The position numbers and the translations under genes are program-made. Of a stretch of DNA of 64,000 nt, positions 22,712 through 36,700 are shown in pieces. The notes below the pieces were generated by a model. The model did not search any database and was not told where the DNA came from. It saw only the letters and a program-made list of their open reading frames with translations. Source of the DNA: Volvariella volvacea V23 (lineage: Eukaryota > Basidiomycota > Agaricomycetes > Agaricales > Pluteaceae); the NCBI GenBank assembly GCA_000349905.1, contig KB722737.1, forward strand, positions 705,327-769,326. Direction: 5' to 3'. Position 1 is the stretch's first letter. Each line of letters opens with the position of its first letter.

Positions 22712-25700
22712 CTATAGATCATCGAACGATGACGAGTCTCCCGAGTCTGATTCTGATTCTGATGCATCCTGCACCCTCACACTCCCCCTCAGACCTGCCT
22801 GTGAGCTCGTACCTACATCATTATCACTCAGGCTGTACCCTCCGCCACTCGCCCAGCTAGATGATATTGATTTCGGCCCAAAGCTTGCGTTTGTGTTACC
22901 CAAAGTAGAGGGATCTGCACCCGGTGTAGTATGAGCGCCTCCAGCCGCATCTGCGACTCGTGCTGACGGTGCCGTAGTTGGATTCTCAACGCTGGATGGT
23001 CTAGCTCTTTCGACGTTCCCGAAATGATGTGTTCGTGGCTGGGGCTGAGGCTGAGTTTGATACTGAGTCTGAGTTTGAGCCTGTACAATTGGCAAAGCGC
23101 TCCTCATCCTCATCAAATCCTCAATACATCTATGCACTGAAGTTGAAACTCCGTCTAATACCCTCAACCTTTCATCAATAGCTTCCCTGGTGAGACTATC
23201 CATTACGCTCAATTGCTCATCTGTTAGAGTCGGTGGGAGGGACGGGGGAAGTGATGCAAGACTTGTGGGAGAGTTGGTGCCTGTAGTAAGTGACGTAGGG
23301 CGGTGATATGGCAGATTAGATGATCGGTTTGAACTGTGTAATGCTGTAGAGTCATAGTGTGTGGAGGAGGGTGCTACCACCTGGGAGGGATCATACATGG
23401 GGATAAGTCGAGGTAAATGACGCAAGTCGGTCTCATTCCCGGTACGAGGTGGTCGTAAATCGTGAGTCCGACTATGCTGTTGTGGATGGGCGCCTGAGGA
23501 TGCTGTTGTATGTATAGAAGACTGTGTGAGACGCGAAGTTGATTGCGCTGTTGTAGGTTCCGGGTTAGCTGCGCTCGAGTCTGGAGTTTGATTGATAGTA
23601 GGCTCAAATCCATGGCGTCTGAGCGCTGCAAGCCTGGCTGCCTCCCGAGGATCTACATTACTGGGTGACGAAGCACTAGGTGAACTACTTGTGGTCTCGG
23701 TTTCTGCGCTAGTACGCGAATCAGTAGGCGTTGGAACCGGTACATGTGCCGTAGATGGATTTGTAATTTGATTGTCATTTCTGCCTTCCGCCTGGGTTTC
23801 GCGTTCTTGTCGTGCTCCCTCTCGTTCACCATCTCCCGGCATGTGCCATGGCTGCCAAACGCCACCAGGACCCATGAAACCCTGAAATACTGGGGGTGGT
23901 CGAAGAGCACTACCCCTATCTGCTCGTGTACGGTTTTGTGGAGCTTGATAGTGAATACAATACTGTATAATGACTGCAGGTTGTTGGTTTTGTGAGTGAT
24001 GATTGACGTTATTGTCGGTGTTTATTGGAGGGTTTACAATGCCTGGAGCTGGAACATGAGCCGGGATGAATTGACCAGGGGGCTGCTGTTGCTGTTGACC
24101 CTGTGGACCAAAAATTCGACCCACAAGCCCCAACGGGTTCCCAAGTGGGTTGTTGGCACCAGGAGCAGGGATGTTTTGGGGTGCAACGTCGGGTGGGGCG
24201 TTTGCTTGTCGAGGAACTCCTCCCAGGGCGCCCGGGTTGGCGCCATTAGCCGGTTGTGTAGGCGCATTCTCCAAAACACTTCGGCGGCTGTATCGTCCAG
24301 GTCAGCAACAAGCATGGAGTGGTTGAGAGTACACTATACCAAGTAGGGCAACTCTGTTGGCGCTCCAACCATGACCGTAAGCAGTGGAAATGAAAGATAT
24401 GGCCACAAGGGAGCTTTTTTGGGGTTGTATTAGGCCCATCAGTTGGCGTCCCCTGGGTAGCCTGTGGAGCAGTTGGTGGTGTCATTTCCTCACGACAGAT
24501 GATGCAAGTTCTATCCGTCATAGCACTCATTTCTTCCTCTGTGGCGTTGGGATAGCGCTGATCCATATTTCTGGTAGCTGATTGATAACGGCGGAGGGCC
24601 CCAATCCTGGAGATTAATGAACGAGCAGTGATATATACATCCCGAACAATGTTGAGGGGGAGGCCATAGTATGTTATAATAACACCGAAGAAGAGCAGGT
24701 ATGTTAGGAGCTTAATAAAATCTGGCGACCAGTTCAGAATGAGTTCATTAATTTCTTGACATGGCTGCACATACCTGTGGTGAGTTCGATGTAGAATAGC
24801 CACATACTCTTATTTTCCCAAGGAGAGGCATTCTCACCACCGCGGCGAGCAGCACGACGCAGTTCGTAGGAAGATAATAGGTATTTGGCGATGGTATTCC
24901 CGATACTGGCCATGAGAATCCCATACTAGACGGAAATGAGATACTTGAACCGCAAGCAAGTATTGGCACCCACCTCACTTGCGAAAAGAACCATGCCACC
25001 GACGCCATGAGAAAGCGTGTTTTCCACCGCAATTAGGAACATGAGCAAGTCCGTGGTCCATAGGATGACAAATAATGTCCCCATGCGAATATGAAATAGT
25101 GTTCCAGGTCCTGGGTAAGGTCGTTGATCCATCTTGCAGGCCTGTAAGTGGAGACAAAAATGCTGTGGTAGTGCAATCACGCACCCACTCGATACGATCA
25201 CCCGCGAGCCAATGGAAAGACTTGACGAATAGCAGAAAACCAAACATCAGGAGGAAGGGGATGTCAAACTCGTCCCGGAAGATCGTAAAGGCAAGCAATG
25301 ACTCCGTAATAAAGAACCACAATCTGTCGTACAAGCGCTAGGAAAGTAGAGTAAGTCTTGGTGATGATAGTAATGTAAGCCCTGCATAAACTGACCTCGA
25401 CTTCATTTGCGCGCAACGAGCCAAAGAATATTATCTGAACAATATGACCACATAGCAGGGCAAGTAGGACGCCGAAGTTTGCAAACACCTTCGCCAATGG
25501 CTGAGAAACACTGCGCACTTAAGGAATTGGATTATAGGCTTACGAGGACACTCCTGCTGCTCTTAGATAGATAAATGGCAATCGAGTAGAAGTTACTGTA
25601 ATTCTGTAGGGCATTAAGGACTGCAACTCCAACCGCCGAGATAGAGAGGAGAGTATAAAGCAGAATGCGATGGGAGTTCAGGGAGGACGCGAGTGCTTGC

Positions 25701-25720
25701 GTCTGTCGTGGAAGAGGCAT
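22712..25720 (-). CDS. HRD1: HRD1-type ER membrane RING E3 ubiquitin ligase
   Basis: Membrane ubiquitin ligase of ER-associated degradation. Seven exons on the minus strand (25720-25544, 25500-25396, 25337-25185, 25132-24974, 24925-24775, 24721-24340, 24287-22712) give 900 residues. Several hydrophobic helices fill residues 1 to about 285 (HRILLYTLLSISAVGVAVL, FANFGVLLALLCGHIVQIIFF, IPFLLMFGFLLFVKSFHWL and others). The RING-H2 finger lies at about 321-377: CIIC, then CGHIFHFHC, then CPTC, the last Cys completed across an intron. The remaining 520 residues are Pro/Gln/Ser/Thr-rich and look disordered, longer than in yeast. Exon 4 may start 9 nt earlier (25141). It is divergent from the amidohydrolase with 275 bp between start codons. 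Confidence 0.93.
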
Positions 25721-25995
25721 GGCCAACACCAACAACCACAGTGTTCATAACTAATTACTTGAAATAAATGACGTGGCCGGTATAAAATTACGTAATATTG
25801 AATAAATGCATTTATTTTAAGCAAAACTATTTTACAGCTGTGATTGGGTTCACTTCAAACGAACTTGAAAAACCTTGCATCTGCGTGTGCCAAGGACGGT
25901 TTAAAGTAAGAATAGGCGCCCATAGGTGTATAAATCATAAAACCGGCTCAGATGGCCCTACAATCAACCTTCTCCGCTCTCCCGCATCAGTTTGA

Positions 25996-28766
25996 ATGTC
26001 TCCTGTTGAGAAAACTTCGGTGGCAAAGGCAAATAGCTCTGGTACCACCTTGCAAATCCGGGCATCCCCATCAATGAGCCAAACTTTCTTGGGCCTTACC
26101 CTTCTTGTCGCGCTCGTTGCAATATATATCAACTACACGCCGGAGGGTACTTCAGTTTTAGAAACCGTTGAAGGTGCCAATGTGTATGCCATTTGCTCCA
26201 AGGACGGCCAGTCTATCTACACAGTCGATGTGAACAACTCGCAGGTTCAGTGCGTCGTGGTTCGTGGCGATCGAGTTGCGGACACCGGATTCCATGGTAA
26301 ACCCTCCTCCCCTTGGCAGTACAACCCAGCACATCTGAACCTCTTGCGGCACAGAGAACATCGTCACTAAATGGTCCAGTCTGTTGGGTTCGTCACTCAA
26401 TGTGAAATATCTCTCGCCGGGTTCCATCTTGATCCCTGGTCTTTCTGGTTGGTCTCGAGGTTTTGGCAATGATCGTGCTGAGCTCATGGATGCGGATGTG
26501 AAATAGATTCGCATGGACACGTCTTAGAATATGGTGCAGCGCGTTTGCTCTCGTTGGAAGGAACCAAGTCCATTCAGGGTGTGGTCAAATTTACACAGGA
26601 AGTGACGCATTGTTAATATTTTGCAGAAATCGTAACTCGTGTCCGAAATTTTATACTTTCCCATCCGGAGTTTCTCAATGACTCTAACAAGTTTATCATT
26701 GGAGGTGGATGGGACCATACTATCTGGCCTGTTCAAACCTGGCCGAACGCCGTCAGTCCATACCTTACCCTTTGACATCTCAATTTTTACGCATCCTTAT
26801 TTCTAGGCGGATCTTGATAATGACCCTATAATTAAAGGGCGCCCACTAGTATTGCAGAGCAAGGATTGCCACGCTTTATGGGTCTCCTCAAGAGCCTTGG
26901 AAATGACTCTCCCCCTTCCCAAAGTAGTCGAAGGAGGCGTCATTGTGCGAGATGATAACGGAATGCCAACTGGTGTGATCCTCCGGCAAATTGGAATAAA
27001 GTCTGCCTGTTCATTCTCTCATTAGGTGTATTCTTGGACAACGCTCAGGACCTCGTCAAGCAGCCGAAATTAACGGAGGAGGACTTGCTGTTACGTTTCA
27101 AGGTCGCGGTGCGCGATGCCTTATCCTATGGCCTTACATCCGTTCACGATGCGGGATTGGACCCATCTTCATTGACCTTCTTCAACAAGTGCGTACACCC
27201 CAATCTCTGCAGTTCTGGCGCTAAATTCAACAAAGGCAAGCGAAACTCGGAACGCTGCCAGTGTGTACTGTGATGCACCACTCCTATGGGTATTAATGAA
27301 GTACACAGATCAGAATTTATGGCATGACTTACTTCAATGAAACCTCGGAGTATTGGGGTCACACTACAAGGCCCGTAATCGGTCTCAATAACGGACGATT
27401 CACAGCAAGGAGCGTCAAGATCTTTGCGGATGGTAAGATTGGGATCCCACAGCTGCATTTCATCGGTTGATCATATTTCCTAGGCGCCTTGCGAACAGGG
27501 GGGGCTGCGGTAAGACGAAACAAAGGGCGTTATAATGAGACACTAATTGCCGATTAGCTCTATGAACCATACGCGGATAATCCACACACTCATGGCTTCA
27601 TGCGCTTGGAGCCTGAGATTCTCTTCGATTGGGTTCCAAAGCTGATGCGCGACGGTTGGCAAGTCGTACGTGTAAAACATTCGATCACTAGGGGGTATTG
27701 CTACTGAAATGGTCGCATTCACATCCACATCACGCACCTTCTAGAATATCCATGCTATTGGTGACCGTGCCAATACCATTGTTTTAGACGTTTTTGAGGA
27801 AGCACTTAAAGAGGTGACTGCTGAAGCATCCAGACCCCGTCTCGAACATGCTCAAGTCATGACCCAGGCGGACATGCAGAGGTTGGCAAAGCTTGGGGGT
27901 AAGCCTCTAGCTTAGAATCTCTTTTGTCTAGCTCGACTGAAGCCTTCGTTCCTAGTCATTGCCAGCATCCAGCCCACCCATGCGTGAGCACCTTTCATGC
28001 GTGTCGTTCAACAGCATATCGATTGACAGGCCAACACAGCATCAGTGACATGTGGTATGCTCAGGACCGTTTGGTGCGTTTTTTCCGTTCCATGCCAGTT
28101 TTCTGGTATGTCTGACGGTTTGCTGGCCTACAACGTGCATGGACATCATCTATACTACACCCTGCCTTTGCTTAATAGGGACCAGAACGTGTTAAAGGCT
28201 TATACGCCTTCCGTTCCATCATCGACAATGGTGCCAGGATAACCCTCGGATCCGATTTTCCTGTTGAGACGATGAACCCTCTTTCTGGCTTTTACGCTGC
28301 AATCTCCCGCTTGTCTCCCGATGGGGACTCTCCGCATGGCCCCAACGGATGGTACGAAAATTTTCTCTCTCCAGCCCTACACCCTCAAGGGGGCATGAAA
28401 TGTAACCCTGCGCCAATCCACGTTTGTCCTCACAGGTTCCCCGAACAGCGTCTCACCAGGGTGGAAGCCTTACGGGGTGTGTTCTTTTACAAGTGGCGTT
28501 TCGTGCATTCTCAGCTGAAAACATTTCCCCCCCCCCCCCTGCATTGTGGCTTCTCCCTTCGATCGGCGTTGCTTTCTATAGGCATGACCATTGACCCCGC
28601 CTATGCCTCCTTCACAGAGGACACTGTAGGCTCAATTGAAATCGGGAAACGAGCAGATCTCGTCATATTGTCTCAAGACATCATGACCATTCCAACTGAC
28701 CAAATTTTAGCTACAAAGGTTCTAGCTACAATTATTGACGGCGATGTAGTATATGGGTCAATGTAA
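25996..28766 (+). CDS. Membrane-anchored metal-dependent amidohydrolase (YtcJ-like, amidohydrolase 3)
   Basis: Sixteen exons join in frame to 605 residues (25996-26296, 26355-26447, 26507-26578, 26627-26751, 26807-26972, 27026-27188, 27236-27260, 27309-27432, 27484-27509, 27558-27665, 27745-27898, 27956-27983, 28040-28073, 28179-28351, 28436-28476, 28582-28766). A hydrophobic helix at about residues 30-46 (LGLTLLVALVAIYINY) suggests an N-terminal anchor. Family motifs in order: IPGLSDSHGHVLEYG (metal site), GGWDHTIWP, HDAGLDPSSLTFF, KIFADGALRTGGAAL, IHAIGDRANTIVLDVFEEA, RLEHAQ, GSDFPVETMNPLSGFYAAI, IGKRADLVILSQD. Members hydrolyse C-N bonds of small amides; the substrate is unknown. Two coding exons are only 25-28 nt. 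Confidence 0.92.
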
Positions 28767-28922
28767 AGGGGCTAGTTAGAGTCACGCTGCTGGCGTTGTT
28801 CACTATTCATAGGTGTTGCAGCGTTGGCGACTGGACCCTTCCTATACCCCCCCCTCCCTCCCCTGCGTACCGTATAAATTTCTATCTGATTTGTTACACG
28901 AGAAACCCCTAGAGCTACTCAT

Positions 28923-31900
28923 TTAGCTCAGAGTCTGTGCTTGAGTCATTTCCCTCTCCATTTCCCCCTCCTGTGAGTCTTCAAGCGTTTCTGGTTCTTC
29001 AGGTGCTGATGTTGAGGTCTTCTGAAAAACGAATGAAATAACACCCCCTTCAACCGAAGTGCTATTATCATGGTCCTTCCCAGGCCCGCCAAGGGGTGTC
29101 TTAGCCTCGATACTCTCTGATGGAGAAGCTCGACACCGTGCAAGCTTCCGTAGAATGTCATCATGAATTTCGTCGCATGCACCATGAATCAAACAGTTTA
29201 TGTGCGACCATTCGCCTAGTGCCTTGAGACCAGCTTTCTTCTGTAATAGGTACTGCCAGAAAAATACGGGGTGAGCGAAATGTGTAGCAATGGGGGTCAT
29301 TCTTACTGCTTGGTCATCCGGATCCCGGATATCACTTCCTCGGACTCGAGAAGCAATAATGAACCCTTTTCGAGGCGCTCGACCTGCGGATATCGGGTCG
29401 TCTGTTTCGTCGTCTTCTTCAGGGACAGGACTAGTTCGGCTGCAATCACAATCACAATCCAAAAGATCGTGTGTATTGCAAGGGGTATTGGGGTGTATTC
29501 TGAAGATATCACGCAGCTTGAAATTGAAATCAGGACCAGCATTAACCCAGTCAAGATAAGCAGACGCCCACATCCTTCTTAGTGAATGAATCTGATTTCG
29601 AATTTGACGATGTCTAATATAAGCCTTGGCATGAAGCTCGGTCCAGGCGGCGGAAATCTGTCAAACACACCTTGCCCATAAGGGCTGAAACAAGCAATGA
29701 GTCACAATTAAATAGAAGACGCCAATATGCTTACAGTCACTCAAGCCCAGCTTAGTAACCTGTCTCTGGTAAATTTTTTCTATTCGGGGTGAAGACGCAA
29801 TTAGGCTGATGCCAGCAAATGGACCCACCATCTATCGTTCCAGCTGTAAGGAAGCGGTAAATGTGAACTGGCCTGGTTTGACCATCACTAAATGTGTCCG
29901 CAGGCGTTGATTATGCGGATTGGTCCTGGAAGTATGCAGTTGCTTACCGATGGCACCTAGCCATGGCCTGTAGATCGTGACTGGAAATGAAGTTAGTCCA
30001 CTAAAAGAGGGTGTGTTATCTTGGAGAAATACCTGGGATTCCAATCGCAATCGAGCAAACAAAGCCGGGAAGCACCTAACGGTAGCATAAGTACCAAGTG
30101 ATGATCTCTAAACACCCAATTCTTATACCAATGAGATTAATCCCTACACCACCTATTCAGAGTTAGCATGCAGAAAAACTGGAAATGACGAAGACACACC
30201 TGCTTTCGAACTTAGCAGGAAGATAACTTGCACTGCCATCAGGTTCAATCATGACACACCGTTTGGTACGAACTCACAGCTACTTTTGGCACTAGACTTG
30301 TTGAAGGCGGCTACATATTCTTGTCGTTTGCTTGCCGCGGTTTGCCTAATGAAATGAGTCGGCCAATCGCACGAAAGGCGCAATACCTGAACCCTCACCC
30401 ATCTAGGCGATAGTAGGGGTAGTTCTTGTGTTTGCAGTACGCTTCCAGGATATTCAGGGTTGAAGTGTAGTGTGACACAAGGACACACTTCTCATCTGTG
30501 TTCTAGAGGTTTGTCAGTATAACGGACCTGTGGCAAAATATGCTGTCAGTACCTGCCGTATTTCTATCAACAACTTGGACAGTGTTAGAAGTTTTCCTAA
30601 TGTGAAATTATGAAACATATCACACTACAAGATGCACATTGGACCTACCACTCAAAGACATATCATGTATCTGCACCCGTTCCGGAAGCAGGCTCAGGGC
30701 AGAATCAAGGTTTGACTTTAAAACAAGACTGTTGGATGCCTCCGCTTTTGCCTTATCAATAGTTGCCCTCAGGAGTACGGGGCTGTTGCTGACTTTAGTC
30801 AGTAGATTTATCAGAGCCAAAGATTCTGCTGGGGAGCCTTGAACAATGTCATCGACTTTGTCCGGATGCAGGATCTTGGTGAAGATAGACAGCTGCATTG
30901 GTGTCGGCGTCACAAATACGACGTATTCGTCTGTATCGAAGTGAGATCAGGAAGGTACTAGAAGCTAATTGTTGCCTCACGTTTTGGAGGAAGGACGGCT
31001 TTCAGCAAACTGGCATCCCTTCGCAAAACGAAGCTCTGAGCTACAGAATGTAGCTGAAGGTAGTTGATAAGGGATTGAGCACTAATTGAGATCAAAAAGA
31101 AAATAACTTTACTTGAGCAGACCTAGCCTCTCCGAGCTTTATCTCAGGGGCTGTGGCATCGGGGGCTCTGCTTTTCAAAATGGGGATCTCGTAAATGCGC
31201 CTGAAGGAGGGATATTCGTCTAGAATTGCAGTATCGTTTCATCGATAGAATGTGCCGCTACATAAAGAGGACCCACCTAATAGCCCAGGATTGCAGAAAT
31301 CCGCCTAACAGGAATCCATAAGTCTAACCAAAAGAGAAGCTGAAACAATGGCCCACCATAGTATGGAATTCGCTGAGGTCGTTCTGTATGGGCGTTCCCG
31401 ACAATATAATTCTTCGTTTTGTGCGCAGGGACTTAAACATTTGTGTTGTCTTGTTGCTGGCTGATTTTAGTCGGTGACCTATCGTAATGTTACTACCGTT
31501 GTGCTGGATGCTGTGAAGGTGATCACCTTCGTCACACACGATAAGCCCAATTGGTGGTCTATTAATCTGGGTGAATGAATGCTTTAAGTAAGTATGGTTT
31601 TAGAGACTTACACGCAGACTGCGAGATCATTTCTACAATAACTTAAGACCAAAAAGCTGGTAATAATTTAATGAGCGTACATTACCGTCCGAAGCCGCTC
31701 ATAGCCAATGATAAGCACATGTTGTGTCTTCCTGCGCACAAGAACATCAAGTATAAGTGGGATCATCCAATGCGTCACCCTTACCCATTAAGAAATGAAT
31801 GCACTGCTGCCTTATCTTTGTCACAAACCACAACTCCAATTCTATCTCGACCTAGCCACTTGTAGAACTCGGATTTCCAATTCTGAAGGATGCGTCAATG

Positions 31901-33706
31901 GCAGTACGACAAAAGGACGTTGGATTTTACGTTGATTAAAGACACTGGACAAACAATTAAAACCTTGCTGACAATAGGGCTTGGCGCTGCGTAGGGGTTT
32001 TGCTCTTGCAGATAATTGTCAATTGAAAGTCAAAGTCGAACGTAAAGCGCACACTTAGCAAGGTCCATATCAAAGCAATAGTCTGGAAGGCACGTCAAGA
32101 GGAAAGCACGTTACTGGCTTTTAAATTGAATACCTGTAGTGTTTTGCCCAATCCCCTTACGAATGTCAGCCCAAGTTGAAAAGACGGATTAATAAATATC
32201 GCGCATACATATCATCTGCTAAAATGCAACCTTGGCCCTCATGCTTACGCATCCCCATCACTGCCTCGTACATGAACTTGACGCCTAGACAAGAATATGG
32301 TCAAAAGCCCGGTTTTGAGTACTAGAGCTGTAAATCGCACCTTCATGCTGATGTGGGCGCATACGATGCGATAGGACTGGGTCCAGTACAACGGGCACCA
32401 CAGGAAAGTTGCTGTATATGTACCGTTACATGCCATCTGTTACGTTCGCATATAAAGGGGCGTACTGTCTATTATACAGTCTCATATGCTCCTTTGTTGG
32501 GGCCTTCATCACGACGGCGCCCTCAACATCAGGGTCATGCCTAAGTGCCGCAATTGATGAGCATGATCTTTGGGGTGCAACAAGACGAAGAACCAACCGG
32601 GGCCCTTTTGGTTTGCTTCGCACCGGGTTTGCATAGAAACTTGCAGGAGAAATGGAGTTAGTCAAAAGAGGTAAACTTGTACCAGGCGATGAAGGCCCTT
32701 CAATTCCATCTTCCGCCGCATGGGTACCTGGTACCTGTGAAACGGGAACACAGGCATCGAGCTGAACCTCCTTATTGCCGATGTGCAGCAATAAGCCAGG
32801 TCTAGGCGGTTCTCCGCCCCAGTTTACCGCACCCATACTATATCGGTTTAGATAGCACAACGAACGCAGTGATCTGAAGCTCACAGCTTTCCACGCTCAT
32901 CCATCATGGTAAACTTTCCATCAGTGAATGAGATATATGCGTCCCCTTCCCAGCTTTTATTCTTCTTAGATTGCTGCCGTCGCCTAACTTAATTTGAGCA
33001 CCTTCAAGCATAGTGCATTTATTGGTCCTACCAATTCACTGTCCAATGCGATTCTTTACTGGGCTGCGCATCCATATTTGAGGTTGAGGTTGGGGGTTTG
33101 ACCATGGTTGGCACTTTGAACCCCACATTTCGTGGTGGCGCTCGGTAGGACTTCGGTGCGACAAAATACTTGGATCCAGAACCAGAACTAACGGCATTGG
33201 CAGCACTGGTTGAAGGGGAACCAAAATTCCCCGTTCTCCCAAAGCATGCCCCCGAGAGGAAATCCTCCTGAGTGATGGCACAATCGATCTCCAGTTCTTT
33301 GCTACCAAGCGTCAGGTTCTTCCCCTCCGAAAAAGGCTGCTCTGCTCTTCCTGTTGTCATACTAGTATCGCATGCGTAAGAACTTATTGGCAGAAGTCAC
33401 AGAGTAGACGGACATTTTTCCCTCGGTGTCATAAAGTGTTGCCTTGCTCGTGTTTGCAACTAAAACCCCATCACCATCCCAAGTCTTGTGCTTCTTTGTT
33501 TGTGGGTTGCGCCTAATAGGTCCGTTGATGTACTGTTCTAGCGCACATGCTATCATGCACACGAACCATTGTACCATCCAGTATGTCATTCCGAATCCTA
33601 CGCCATTCAACGTAACAGAATCCGATGCATGTCTCTTGACTTCATCTCTATCATTTGCATCTTCGAGCCTTCGTTTACCTGGTTGAAGAGGCAGAAAGTG
33701 GGGCAT
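28923..33706 (-). CDS. RDH54: RAD54B/RDH54-type Snf2 recombination helicase
   Basis: DNA-dependent ATPase that moves Rad51/Dmc1 on duplex DNA in recombination. I can join about 33 short exons on the minus strand without a break. Motifs in order: ADDMGLGKT (I), then VCDEGHRLKSASNKT (II, split by an intron after DEG), RRIILSGTPIQNDLSEF (III), then SSKAGGVGINLIGASR and QAMARCHRDGQ (V/VI). NTPCNTHDLLDCDC near the C-terminus matches the end of RAD54B rather than RAD54. The N-terminus carries two tandem copies of a small module (33583-33281 and 33048-32757), each with W-R, KK-x-K-(T/S)-W-(D/E)-G-D, and G-x-K-E ending in Asp. The C-tail is acidic. The ATG at 33706 starts MPHFLPLQP; the frame is open upstream, but without an ATG. 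Confidence 0.9.
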
Positions 33707-36700
33707 GAAGAGGGGATGGTTTGTGGGCAAGGTGTACAAAGGTACTCTCAATGACTTGACTATGTGGCCGTACTCATATTGACGCGGTCCTGGAAACGTG
33801 ACCTCAACGTGACGATGTGACTAATCGCGTCACTTCTGTAAAAGGAAAGCCTAGCAGGCATTTGCTTTTTGAAAAAGGCGAGCGTTTCTTCGTCGACCAG
33901 CACTCCAGATAGCCCTCCATCTACGCTCTCATAATGGGGTCGTACTCCACAAATGCTCTATGCTCTTCCATCTTTTAATCTCCGCAGTCCGGAAACTTGA
34001 AAGAAACGAAGCAAGCAATTCGTGAATCATGAGGCCGAGTCCTACCGTTGACAGGGACAATGTTATACAATAGCCCTCTATATGCAAGGTTGAGGGCGCT
34101 AGCAAGCTTGCAGTCCTCAATCCTGGCCCTGTATCTTATCGGTCGGGTGGCTCGACTGCGAGCCATAGGCGCCTAGCGCCTACAGACGTATTCGCATAGC
34201 TATGCGCCTTGACGGGCAGACGGTGTTCTTGGCTCTCCGCAATAGTTCAGTGTCGAAGTGACTTGTGATAGGATCTTCGTTATTTCTGGGCGTTGCTTTG
34301 AAGCAAATATACCCCTCCCGAATCCGCTAGATGCTACCATACTCAGGTGAGTGTGCCTCATGCCCGAAGTATCGTGTGGTGGTCTTGACATCTCACCATA
34401 TAAGTCGTAGGCAGAATACTCACCAATGGAAATGAGGTACACAGTCACCCAACCATAGCCCGAATCCTCTTACACACAATCAACATGATTGGGCCCGTCG
34501 CACTGGCGCCTCCACCCAAAATGGCACCTCGTTTCTAGAGCGCTCGGCCAAGATGTGGACCCACATATCCAGCGCCTCTGGCGAATCAATCGTTTCGAGG
34601 TGAGATTTCGGGAACAGTGAGACTAAATCAGTCTCACGCACTGTGCCAATCCCTATTCCAACTTACTACTTGCCCATAGCCCCATTTTAATCTGGCTCAA
34701 GCGAGCGCAGTCTTACCTAATAGCCCACCAGCCCCCAATTATGGCCTCATGATAAATCTGTTAGGCTAGCAGCCTTTTGCCGCATCCCCCGCGTGTTCTC
34801 CCCGAGTTTCTATGAACGAGAACGGTGCAGCAAGAGTCGTAGGGAAATGAGAGTGATCAATAACCAGGAGGATTCGAAGGGATGTCCACGAACGTGGCGT
34901 CGCGATGAGTGAGCGGCGCCTGCCAGATGTATATGCGGTCAACGAAAGGAGACCAGCTGTCGGAGTGGACACACAGCCGTGCTGATGATGTACACTCGCT
35001 GCCATATTGAGACGGTGCTTATCGTGTAGCATCAACCCGGTTGAATCGAAAAAATCCAAACCAAAAAATGCGTTAGTGGACAAAACAGGTGGTATCCACT
35101 CACAGGTATCCCCATCGTGCTGTAATCGGGCCTATCGGTTTATCCATTCCCAGGGTGTCACTGTAGGCAGCGAACGAATGGCAATCGTGTGGCCTCGATT
35201 TCCTGGAGCCTAAGTCCTACCAGAAAAATATTACACGGGGGAGGAAAGAGGGGTCGGGCATGGATAGGTGGTGAAAAGAAGTCACTTACTGCTGGTTGGG
35301 TCCCCTACAGTTGTCAACGTGCAAGCCCGCAGTTCATGGTCCCCCAAATTCATCTTGCATTGTCCGTAAATTGAGGTTTTCTCACTCGGCCAGAACCACG
35401 TGCAATTCGATCCTGCCGTTAATCCTTCAAAGCGACCAGGGTATTAGGGTTTGACTGTAGATGACCTTTCACCTTCCCCAGGAGAGCTGCGCAGTGTTTA
35501 TTCCCCCTCTTCTAATCCTGTATTTTCACTCACACAAAAGGACGACCTATTTCGCAAGTCTCGGACGTCTAGAGCCTTTCTTTCTGGCGGCTGATACCAT
35601 TTCAGTCAGAACAAAGACCAGAAGTTGCGCTTTCCCCTAAAATCCAGGGTTTCCGGCCAGGCTTGGGGTACGGCGTTGCACGGTGCGAGCAGTGGGGTCT
35701 TCCATCGTGTAGAGCGGAGAAGTCATCTCAAGTGGGGGGGACTGGGGCATAGGGTCTGAACGAATTCAACCATCATTCCGGCCAGTGTCTAGGGTATTCA
35801 ATACCCGGAGGAGGAACAAAAGAGCACATAAAAGAACTAAGCGCTCGCAGGGATTCCCTGTCATGAGAGCGAATTCTTTTAGGCGCCTTAAGCATGCCAG
35901 TGCGACGTGATCATGATGGTTGGTTCGGTGATTACCTTTTACTGACTAGCGGTGAGGGAGTTGTGTCGCTGATTAAGGCAGGGATAAGCGCTTGAGGAGA
36001 TCTATCGGGCTAGTTCTTTGTGTAGCCATGAAGGATATCAACAAGAAGAAACTGAAGCGCTCTGGTGACGACTTTCATTCTCCAACAGCAGCATCACAAG
36101 AGCCGAAAGGATGTACACAGCTCAATCGCAATAACAACATGGCTTCAGAGACTTTTCCCGTTGACCATCTTTCTCGGACAGATATGTGCTCCACAGTAGG
36201 TTGTATTATTGTGAGTTAATTAGTATATAACGGATATCAATTGCCGGTTAACTTAGAGTTACAGCGCTAGCGCCAACTTCCACGTCAGATGTCACCTCTG
36301 ATGGCAGCTCTAGCGCCACTGCCAAGTCGAGAAAGCGCACTGGATGCTGGAGCACCCCCGAGATACGCAGCAGACGCTGGAAAACTTGCGATTTCAACGG
36401 GTCTTGTGCACCCGATCTTTTGCGCCTGTATCCCTTCCACAGTCCTTTCTTAACGTGTACTGCCGACTTACGTTGACGCCTCGAGGCGACAGGTCTGAAA
36501 CCGATGAGTGACTCATGTTACGATTCACAAGCAACTTAGGTGGTATGAACATTGGAAGGTAGATGATCTATGCTCACTCTAACAGAGACACCGGGTCGAG
36601 AGACTGTATCTAGATTGTCGTGAAATAATCAGACACAGAAACTACGGTACAAGAACACCCCTAAATGGGGATTCCGTCTACAATTATATGAGAGTCATGG

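Noticed and set aside
34480..34760. Possible small spliced plus-strand gene (about 40-60 residues, ending NYGLMINLLG)
   Set aside because: No single frame with an ATG joins the pieces through good splice sites, and I recognise no family.
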